This document shows positions 45,949-64,000 of a stretch of DNA of 64,000 nucleotides, in pieces. The DNA is taken from assembly GCA_963693365.1 (NCBI GenBank), contig CAVNZM010000002.1, positions 2,542,001 to 2,606,000 of the forward strand. The letters are read 5' to 3'. Positions within the stretch are counted from its first letter, which is position 1. Each line of letters opens with the position of its first letter. The position numbers were made by a program, and so were the translations under genes. The notes below the pieces were generated by a model that saw nothing but the letters and a program-made list of their open reading frames with translations, did not search any database and was not told where the DNA came from. This DNA comes from Amoebidium appalachense (taxonomy: Eukaryota > Ichthyosporea).

Positions 45949-48900
45949 ATGTCGGACATGAAGATGGCTGATGAGATCCCAAAGGCAGCAGCCCCACCGC
46001 CACCAAAATCCCAAAGCGAAAAGAGTGCGAAGCACAATCGCGTAAGGAGGAACAAAAACAAGCGTAAAACCACTCCACAAAACACACCACAGTCACGCCT
46101 TCAGGGCACAGCACAGGTCTTGCCGGCCGACGATGAGCCCATCCCCCAGGCCCCAGGCGCAGCTGTGAGTACCAAGCTTCAAGATTTGCCCCCACTTTCA
46201 GCCCCAGAACAGCCAGAACCTAAAGTTGACGACTGGGAAACAAAGGCTGCAGTGCAACCGTGTCCAGATCCGTCATTCGATGTTCAAGTAGAGAACTCTA
46301 AACCACCAATCAGCATCGCTGCAGCTCACCTTAGCAAAACGGAGCTTTTCCCTCAAACTACCTTGCTAGAAGAAAGATCACAATCTCAAACACAAACACT
46401 AGCCCAACCTTCTCCACCACCTAAATCAAGGGGTCGCGCAGGTAGTAGCAATAGCGCACCGGAACCCGGTTTTTCGGATCAGCAACCACCAGAGGTGGCA
46501 CAACATGCAGATTTAGAGAGGGAGCCATCACTTATTGAAGATCCAGACACCCCATCATCGAGTGATTTTGAAAGTGAGGCTGTTAGCCATACAGACGTTT
46601 TAGGATTCGAAGTTAGCCATGGCGACTGCCAACCGCCAAGGCAACGAGCACCCGAACCACCGTCATCCACGATGAGTGTACATGCATTACGGGGCCATGC
46701 AGTGGATGCTGTGGTGCTAAATTCTATTGAGCTCCTTGATGGTAAGATCTCTTCAGGTGCCTTCTCGTTGGGTACCGTTTTCATGTTGGCTCCCGACAAT
46801 TAGCTAACAGGTGTTTTTTCGACGTCCCGCATATATCCTTCCGTGCTCCGTTTTCCCTCTGCCGTCCCTTATTTCCTCTTTTCGCCACTCTGATATTCCT
46901 TCTGAATCAGCCTCTTATTCGAGTCTTCGCTGCACGAATCAAGGCTTTATGCATGTGAGTGCATGAGTAATAAAAACGTGCTGTAATCTATGTTAACTTT
47001 GCGTTTGCTGTGCTTTCGATGCATTTTTTTCTCTCTGATTGTGTTGGTTTTTTTTTTTTTTTTTTTTTTTTTTGGGGGGGGGGGGGGGGGGGATTACTGC
47101 ACTGTTCTGTGTGTGGATGAGAGCCACATCAGCAAGTAGCTAGGCGAATTTTGTCTGGCCTGATGTTGCAGTGCCTTTTTTGTTGGCGCTGTGAATATGA
47201 TATATATATCATCGTGAATGTAGATCTCTCGAGAGAGACGGATACGGTTAACGACACCGCTAGCTGTCCGTTTGCTTGGATGACTGGCCTTAACCCTTCA
47301 ACATTCCTGATTCCAGACTGGCCAAAATCCGAAAGGAACGCATTGCTGGCGGCTTGCGAGAAGTCATCAGAAGAAAATGCCACTGAGTAAGTATACCACC
47401 GACGCATAGTCGTTCATATTTTCTCCGTCGCTCCGACGGTGGGGAGAGGCGGGGAGAGGGGCGGAGACAGAGGGGGGAGGGGGGGCGGGAGAGAGGGGGG
47501 GGGAGGGGGGGAGAGGAGGGGGAGGGTATTAGGAAGAAGTGTGTGTGTGTGGTGGCGTGTTTGTGTGTTTGTGTGTGTGTATGTGTGAGGGGGGAGGGGG
47601 TGGGGGGGAGGGGAGGGGTATGGGAGGAGGGGTGGCATGAAGGTGAGAAGGGGTGGCATGGGCAATGAGCTTCGGTCTTTTGGTCCAGTGGGCTTCGGAA
47701 GGTCCTGCTGTCTGGGAAAAAGAAACTAGCCTCTCCTTTCTCCCCTGTTACCTCCTCCTTTTCCCTTCATAGCTGGAAAAGTGAGTATAAGTGAAGCACG
47801 AAAAAGACCTGACCCGATTGATATAAATTCATGAACAATGACCTAATTGAAGGGAGATGGGGCTGGGGGGGAGGGTGGGATGGGGGGGATAATCTAAGAT
47901 ACCCCATCCCGACCCCTGTGGGTTACTTGAGCGCCCTCTGAAGATGGACCCTGCTGGCAATACCACCACGATAGTGTTTTTGCATATCATTCTATGGCTT
48001 GCCCCGTGCCTTTCATTGCCTGTATGCACACACATCTTTCGTATGTGCTATGTGTCTGCATACACACATGCATTCACTTGCAAACGTCCACACTACGCAC
48101 ATCTTCCCTTGGTAATGAATACCCCTGCCCCCTTATCTTTCACCTATTGTTGTATCTTCCTTGTAATGACCTTCAACTCACACAATTCACAGGGTAATTC
48201 AGCAAATGGCTGCGATGAGGGTTTTGGATGAGAGCGAAAACTTGCAGAGGCAACTGGAGGGTGAGCCCCCCTCCCCCCTCCCCCCAATCTCTTTCTTTTT
48301 CCCCTCTCTCCTCCTCCCAAAAGCCAGTCCCCGACTCCTATTCGGTTATAAGTCCTGCCCCCCCCCCCCCCCCCCCCCCCCTTTCCCTTCCTCCCTTTTT
48401 CTACTTCCCAGTTTTCCACCCGATGCTGCATCCATGCCCTCCCATCCACTCCCTCCCCCTCCCCCCTTCCCTCCCCCCCCTTCCCCCACTTTCATGGGCT
48501 CTACTTATGGTCCATACTCTTTGTGTGCTTTGGAAAATTTGCATTGTTTTCCGTCGTTGAAGTCTATTTCATATTCTGTCACGCATTTTAACTTAAACTG
48601 CCCCTCCCCCCTGCCGCCCTCCCTCTCCCCCCCCCCCCCTCCTCCCTCCCCCCTCCCGTCTCCCTGCCCTTTTCCCGGCCTCTAATGCATTCATCCCTTC
48701 CCTCCCTCCCCCTCCCTCCTTCCCCCCCCCCCCCCCTCCTCCCCCAATATACAGCCAAAGAGATGGCAGTGCATGCACAGGCCGACCGTGTGAGCATGCT
48801 CGGGCAGGCACTGCAGCAGGTGCTTGCCGGGATGGTGAGCACTGGCCAGCCCGACCTCGTGGCTAGGGCCCACGACACGTGGCTGCTGTGGAGGGACTAT

Positions 48901-49823
48901 GTCAATCCACCCGTACCAAAGCATATGAGTGAGGTGTGTGCATGTACGTTGGGTTACTGGGTCCATGTGCTTGCAGACGGACACCTGCAAGCATATGAGT
49001 GAGGTGTGTGCATGTACGTTGGGTTACTGTACACTCATGCTATGCATAACCACATTTTATTCATGCACTCCTGTTATTCATACACTCCTGCTATTCATAC
49101 ACTCCTGCTATTCATACACTCCTACTATTCATACACTCATGCATAACCACATTTGATTCTTGCAGTCATGCTATACACCCAAAAGCACCAATCATTCATG
49201 CACGATCACAATTGTTTCATGCATTTCTGTTATTCATACATTCATGTTATACTGTATGCAATCATATTTTCTTCATGCAGTCGCACTGGGTCCATATGCT
49301 TGCAGACGGACACCTGCAAGCATATGAGTGAGGTGTGTGCATGTACGTTGGGTTGCTGGGTCCATATGCTTGCAGACGGACACCTGCAAGCATATGAGTG
49401 AGGTGTGTGCATGTACGTTGGGTTACTGGGTCCATATGCTTGCAGACGGACACCTGCAAGCATATGAGTGAGGTGTGTGCATGTACGTTGGGTTACTGGG
49501 TCCATATGCTTGCAGACGGACACCTGCAAGCATATGAGTGAGGTGTGTGCATGTACGTTGGGTTACTGGGTCCATATGCTTGCAGACGGACACCTGCATA
49601 ACGAGTTTGCACACCCTTGGCGACGAAGACTTAGATGCGACATGAACATGCGCTCAGACAAACACCATGACACGTGTGTAAACCATGTTGCATACGCATG
49701 AGCACATGCCCCCACACAGGCACGCACACTGATCTGCGCGCATGCACATACACACCACATTCACTCACTCACTCACTCACACTCACACACACATACACGA
49801 TACAGACAGATGGGGGGGGGGGT

Positions 49824-49876
<53 letters not shown>

Positions 49877-50073
49877 AAAGAAAGAGAGAGAGAAAGTTGA
49901 GATACGACTTGCGCTTCTCGTCTTCACAAAACGCTTCTAGCTAACAAAGCTCAACAGTATAAATCGATAGTAGGTAGAACCAGAGCTCAGAATTCCTCAT
50001 CAGCACTTGCACATATGTAATTACTAAGCACGGGGGCGCGCGCAAGCGGGGGCGCAGGCGGGCAGGTCGGGCC

Positions 50074-50110
<37 letters not shown>

Positions 50111-51103
50111 AGAGTGGGCATGTGCATATATGGTTCCAAAATGAACTGACAAGGGTTGTGGTTGGTGGTTACCGCTGATAATGCAGATGGCAGAGCAGAG
50201 CGCACTGGACCAGCAGGGGTTGGACCTGGCCCTGGCCAAGTGGGACCCTGACACCCCTATTGGTGTGATGACAGCATACCACCAGGTATGTTTAGTTACC
50301 AATTAGCAAAGCAGGGGAGGAGGGAGGGGAGGGGGGGGGGGGTTACTGCATCGCTAGCAAGTTGTGCATTGTTTGGCTGTAACGTTTTGATATGTATTTA
50401 CATGGTTGTCAAAGTGAACAACGTCAACTGATGTGGCAAAAAAAATTCGACCATAGGAGCAGCATTTAGTTGTGTGGAGCTATCTACCTGTATCACGTGT
50501 TCATCAAATCTCAGGCAACATGAAAGTGCACTGTAAGCCGAGCGCTAAACCGATCAGATAAAAAAAAAAAAAAATGAAAGTGCAATATGCACTGTTCTGA
50601 TATGATGCAACCACATCTTTCCGGAAGAGTATACAAGCCCATGCTCCAATTTTTATGTTCTGAGGGGCCTATATTACGTCTTCCCTTAGGTTTCCAATAC
50701 ATTCCGGGTGCTTGGTACTGTGCTTGGTACTGCGGTATTCTTGTCAATCCTGGAATCGACCGTGAGCCGTCCGGATCAACGCCGATTTCAGTTAGCGTAT
50801 GTCCGTCACCAAATTTACCGTATTTTGGCATTTTATCATTATGCTCTTTGCTTAGATGGTATTATTCGATTGTGATGTTTGACACCGTCATGACCTTGGC
50901 CACCAACTACTAAAATAAGATCACGGGTAGTGGTCCCGTGTGCAAACATTGAAACCCCCCCCCCCCCCAACCCCCCTCCCCCTCCCCCTCCCGCAGCTGT
51001 TACAGATGGACTCTTTGCACATGGCGCATGAGAGAGAGAGACTGCTGTCATGGGCCCACAACATTCTTATTCAGCTGGTCGAGACAACACTCCTGCTGCT
51101 GGT

Positions 51104-51169
<66 letters not shown>

Positions 51170-51599
51170 ACATGCTACACCACCACCACCATCACCGTGA
51201 CGTGTATGTACGTACCATGCTTTTGGGTTTACGCTTGTGCCACTTTTCCCAGAGATCTCCCAGGCTATGCATACATAGTTCCCCTCTCCCCTCCCCCCCC
51301 CTCTCCCCCCCCCCCTCCCCCCCCCCCTCTCCCCCCCCCTCCCCCCCCCCCCCTCTCCCCCTTCCCCTCCACACCCCCCCCCCTCCACCCTCTCCCCCCC
51401 CCCCCCCCCCCCCCGCCCCCTCCCCCCGGTTGGGTAACGCAAGTTCTTGTGCACCAGATGTGCGTTTGCGTTTTCCCTTTGTCATTGTATTTTCTTGTCG
51501 GAGGATTGGTAGGAGGGTGGGAAAACCCGACATACACACACACTGTTACATACACAAACGTGCATGCACGCACGCACACGGGCACGCGTGCGCGCGCGC

Positions 51600-51633
<34 letters not shown>

Positions 51634-51848
51634 TGCATAGAGGGACAGAGAGAGAATATGAAGAATACACAGTCAAGATGTAATAGGCAAACAACATATT
51701 TTGGCACACAGTACTAGTTGCACTTACACGAGATTGCACACCACAGGATGCGCTCGCCAGCATCATCGAAATGGTGAAAGATGCCGGCTACGACCAGGTC
51801 TATGAGTGGGTCCCGTCTGATGTCCGCACTTTGCTGTATGCCGCATAA
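45949..51848 (+). CDS. Unknown protein: disordered N terminus, helical C terminus, 7 exons
   Basis: I do not recognise this gene. Exons 45949-46741, 47317-47386, 48193-48260, 48755-48933, 50187-50285, 50997-51101 and 51747-51848 join with GT-AG sites and continuous phase into 471 residues. Residues 1 to about 240 are Pro/Gln/Ser/Glu-rich and disordered, with a basic cluster HNRVRRNKNKRK (30-41), a possible nuclear signal. Residues about 240-471 are almost wholly helical: VVLNSIELLDDWPKSERNAL, VLDESENLQRQLEAKEMAV, LGQALQQVLAGM, LLWRDYVN, MAHERERLLSWAHNILIQLV, ending SDVRTLLYAA. This looks like a coiled-coil subunit of a larger assembly. It shares a divergent promoter with the CABIN1-like gene. 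Two other in-frame Met codons lie at residues 4 and 6. A stop-containing read-through of the exon 1 donor exists but is less likely than the GATG|GTAAGA splice. Confidence 0.8.
48922..49600 (+). repeat. 70-bp tandem array carrying exon-like cassettes
   Basis: A 70-base unit repeats at 48922 and 48992, then after a spacer at 49321, 49391, 49461 and 49531, almost without mismatch. The first unit starts inside exon 4 of the 45.9-kb gene and includes its last codons (AAG CAT ATG AGT GAG) and donor. Every later unit has cttgcag, a 27-base cassette, then GTGTGTGC. Complete cassettes are 48977-49003, 49306-49332, 49376-49402, 49446-49472 and 49516-49542. The array decays after 49585. Confidence 0.93.
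49058..49142 (+). repeat. 17-bp tandem repeat
   Basis: About five copies of tattcatacactcctgc, with substitutions, inside the spacer between the two blocks of the 70-bp array. Confidence 0.85.
49811..50109. repeat. G-runs in intron 4 of the 45.9-kb gene
   Basis: Nearly pure G at 49812-49874 and 50078-50108. These are G-rich on the sense strand, so they do not follow the C-run orientation seen in most introns here. Confidence 0.9.
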
Positions 51849-52490
51849 CTCTTTTTTCACTGCATTTTTAATATTAGCAACAATGAACTTGATCTTACGG
51901 TATATACTCATGAATGTAGACTAGAAATGAAAAATGCTGGCCAAAAACCGGTCCAAGATATTTTCCTCACACAGACTGCCTGTTTCCGTTTCAAGTTATC
52001 TAAAAAGTTTTCTCTGAGTTGGTACTTGGTGTTTTTTAGATTAACAACTAATTAGGAATTGAAAAAGATGATGTGCTTCCTTTAGACGCGCACTGTGATC
52101 AATTTCAGCTTGTACATGAAGTTTTTTGTAACGTTGGTACTTGGAGGTACCTTTTTGTTAAGTTGTTAAACAGATTTTCTCGCAGGCTATGTACCCGCCT
52201 GCATACGTTGGTGTTGAATGTGGTGTTGACAGAACTACACGAAAATAGAGAAAAAGAAAGAACCTCCCCCCTCCCACCCTGCTACTCCCTCCTCTTAGAG
52301 CTGGACAACTCATACCTCAGTGTGTCAAGGTGTAGGTTTGTGTGTGTGTGCGCGCGCGCGAGCGCCCGCACGCGTGTGCACGCGCGTGCGCGTGTGGGGA
52401 TGTGGGTGTGTTTGTGTAGGCGCTATCTAGGAGGCCTTGATGTAGAGCGAGCAGGAAAGTGTGGGTGGGTGGGTGGGTGGGTGGGTGGGT

Positions 52491-52522
<32 letters not shown>

Positions 52523-53242
52523 CTGCAAGGTTCTGAGGCACTTGATTGACGGCCTAGGGCTTTGTCGACGGATATGAATGCGGGTTTCATCTGCAATATA
52601 TAATGTAATATTCAAACATGGAAAGTCTAAACAGCCATATATGGCAGCACAACACACACATTGATTGGACAGCCACGGACTGTCCAAAAACGTAAGGATG
52701 TGTTTCTGTACACAATCTGTAACACCCACACCTGGTTATCAACACCTTCTAACATGGACAACGAGAACATAGCGACATTTCTACGGTAAACACAGCTGAC
52801 AGAACTAATTACACTGAAAGAACCTAAACGTTTGTGTTAAGTTCACTAAGGTCTATAAAAGGAGGTATTTATTGACATAAACGAGGCAAAACCTCCACAA
52901 CTTGCTCCTATAATACATATTGCCCCATGTGCTAAATATTAGTAACTCTTATCGTCACAAGATCATTCATCCATGCCACCTCCCCCACGGTTCGAATTCC
53001 CAACGTTTCACATGTGTCTTGTGTATCACAAATAGAACAGGAACAACACACCAGAACTAAATATACCAGTGTGTACTACAGCAGCACTGCACATACCTGA
53101 AAAATCACTCTAAACAAGAAATATGGGATAAACGTACATGACAGAGGGCCGAAGAGGGGCTTCGGCACAAGGTGTGTCGATTGTGAATTCCCCACATGTC
53201 CCTGGAAGGTGTCATGTTTGAAGAAGGGTTGTCCTCGATACC
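51849..53242. other. Convergent intergenic region
   Basis: Lies between the 3' ends of the 45.9-kb gene and the EGF gene. Includes (GGTG)n and a G-run at 52462-52522. No exon recognised; open frames such as 52073-52549 run into repeat sequence. TTCGAATTCC at 52991 resembles a tRNA B box but has no cloverleaf around it. Confidence 0.55.
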
Positions 53243-62399
<9,157 letters not shown>

Positions 62400-62870
62400 T
62401 CTGTGATATGAGAAACATAGTAGTTGAGTATGTTATCGGAAAAGGCATAGTATGAGGGAGGCGTGTTTTTTGTTTCTGTATGGTTGTGGGTAGGCTCCAA
62501 CATTCACTCTTGCAGACACACCAAGTCTTATGGAACGTGTAACATTGCCAGGCTAAAGTAGTCGTACTTGTATCTTTGAATATTTGTGGTGATCTGTTGA
62601 CCCTCATCTGTGTAGAGTGAATAATCGTAGCTCCCATGACCTCCTGATTCCGGAATTTAACACGGGATAAAGAGAAGCTATGTACTGTTGTAATACAGAA
62701 CCAATCTGTTTGCGTGCGTATGCTTGTGACTCCAGGAAAATATGTCCCAGAAGCACCCGTGCCGTGTTTGCCCACGTTGCGGACATGGGAAGCTATATAT
62801 ATATATATATATATACGCAATCATACAGGTGTGTGTTGTGCAAGTGTAGAAGCACGTGTGTATGCGTGCA

Positions 62871-62901
<31 letters not shown>

Positions 62902-62949
62902 ACGTGTGTGTGTGTGTGTATATATATGTTGTGTGTGTGTGTGTGTGTG

Positions 62950-63011
<62 letters not shown>

Positions 63012-63097
63012 TGCGTGCGTGCGTGTTTGTGTGTGGGTTCATTGTGTGCATCTGCAGGGGAATCCCCTGCGTGCCCGTGTGCTCGTGTGCTCGTGTG

Positions 63098-63143
<46 letters not shown>

Positions 63144-63158
63144 TGCGTGTGTGCCCGT

Positions 63159-63189
<31 letters not shown>

Positions 63190-63350
63190 CGTGTGCCTAT
63201 GTGTTTGGTAGTGTACTTGTAAAATGGTTGTGCTTGGCAAGGATACCCATCGACGTGTCCATCGTCAAAAGTGGCATTTTGGACAAGGGTTAAAGTTGGG
63301 GTATTCGTTTGACGCACTTTAGGGGTTACCCACTGAGCTGGTTATAGAGC
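62400..63350. other. 5' flank of EGF gene; (AT)n and (GT)n repeats
   Basis: (TA)n at about 62795-62814 and interrupted (GT)n at 62876-63008 and 63100-63190. No exon seen. The EGF gene promoter should lie in 62400-62800, but no strong element is recognisable. Confidence 0.5.
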
Positions 63351-63375
63351 AGTGTAGTCGAGATGAGGTCTATGA

Positions 63376-63753
63376 GTGTTTCCCATGCAGACTGTGAGTG
63401 CGTTACGTATGCCACAGTGTGCAGAATGTCCTAACCTCGATATCACCTATACCCTTTTTTTTGCGTTAGATAAAGGAGAAACGTATCTTCTCCGTTATAG
63501 TGAGTACCCTGCGTCTACTCTATATTCCAGTGACGAAGTCTGTGATCATGACGAAGATTGTTTGTTTTGTGCACTGCACAAAGCAAGATCCGAGTTGCGC
63601 ATGCACACAAGTTACTTGTGTACACGACACGCTATTGTCGAGGGGGGCGGCAAATGTGGGCTTGCCCACGTAGATTGCAATTATTCCAAGCCTCCTACCT
63701 ATTGGCTATTCATTCAACTTCTTTGTTTACCAGAAAGGAATTGGCTAAGCTAA
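63376..63753 (+). CDS. Possible small Cys/His-rich protein
   Basis: Open frame of 125 residues in repeat-free DNA. It has clustered Cys and His (CAECPNLD; CDHDEDCLFCALHKA; YLCTRHAIVEGGGKCGLAHV), which suggests metal binding. I do not recognise the family. An acceptor-like site (tttcccatgcag, ending at 63390) could make this an internal or last exon rather than a complete gene. Confidence 0.35.
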   Translation: MFPMQTVSALRMPQCAECPNLDITYTLFFALDKGETYLLRYSEYPASTLYSSDEVCDHDEDCLFCALHKARSELRMHTSYLCTRHAIVEGGGKCGLAHVDCNYSKPPTYWLFIQLLCLPERNWLS

Positions 63754-63900
63754 ACCAATAGGCAGATATGAGGTACCAGTCATATCATGCAGACACTTCA
63801 CCTTTTCTAGGTGGTGCGATAATATTCAATAGAAGGACAGATCTGCACTATCAAGTGCCAATCAAAAGCGGTAAATCAAACACAAAAACCAATCACATTC
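63703..63900. promoter_or_regulatory. CCAAT-box cluster at the right edge
   Basis: At least four CCAAT/ATTGG motifs within 200 bases (near 63703, 63755, 63861 and 63890), similar in density to the cluster before the four-transmembrane gene. May be the promoter of a gene starting beyond the window. Confidence 0.3.
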
Positions 63901-64000
63901 AACCTGAGCTAGAGCAAGCGCAGACCAGACCTTCAAGTTCACGCGTACGAGGACTAACACTTTCAGACGTTGCCCTGTCAGCCTGTGCGGACTATCGCAC

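Noticed and set aside
48922-49600. CRISPR-like array
   Set aside because: Units are head-to-tail identical with no unique spacers, in a eukaryotic intron, and contain exon-derived sequence.
52985-53005. tRNA B-box match GGTTCGAATTCC
   Set aside because: No complementary T stem, A box or acceptor stem around it on either strand.

Overview
This is a window from a eukaryotic nuclear genome. Genes are broken into many short exons with GT-AG introns. There is a nuclear-type tRNA-Ala with a Pol III T-run, and there are no operons or ribosome binding sites. Protein content (a CABIN1/Hir3-type histone-chaperone subunit, a secreted six-EGF protein, a proteinase K-like subtilase, a four-helix membrane protein) fits an intron-rich unicellular holozoan or an invertebrate-like lineage; I cannot place the species. 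The non-coding DNA is extreme: C/G homopolymers of 20-90 bases and (GT/CA)n tracts up to about 325 bases make up much of every intron. They generate dozens of long but meaningless Cys-Val, His-Thr, Gly and Pro reading frames, which I have left out.

Layout. 0.5-2.8 kb: minus-strand fragment of a proteinase K-like subtilase running off the left edge, with a near-perfect inverted repeat in its last visible intron. 2.8-10.3 kb: mostly repeat DNA with a few unresolved exon-like stretches. 10.3-11.2 kb: an intact single-exon four-transmembrane protein on the plus strand. 13.3-45.0 kb: one 31.7-kb minus-strand gene of 41 exons that I could join with consistent splice phases. It is homologous to CABIN1 (HIRA complex subunit, Hir3 in yeast) and has a tRNA-Ala(CGC) nested in intron 19. 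45.0-45.9 kb: a divergent promoter with an E2F-type site and two CRE palindromes. 45.9-51.8 kb: a seven-exon plus-strand gene of unknown function; its fourth intron carries a 70-bp tandem array in which each unit contains a 27-nt, frame-neutral exon-like cassette. 53.2-62.4 kb: a 13-exon minus-strand secreted protein (signal peptide, carboxypeptidase-regulatory-like domain, six EGF domains, calpain-domain-III-like C terminus). 62.4-64.0 kb: microsatellite plus a possible small Cys-rich gene.

How it fits together. The CABIN1-like gene and the unknown gene share a bidirectional promoter with cell-cycle-type sites, so they may be co-expressed. Introns share an orientation-dependent layout: in the sense RNA a C-run lies just after the 5' splice site and a (CA)n tract often abuts the 3' splice site. 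This holds in three minus-strand genes and, for two of six introns, in the plus-strand gene. Exon joins were derived by hand from splice consensus, phase continuity and recalled family similarity; no database search was run.
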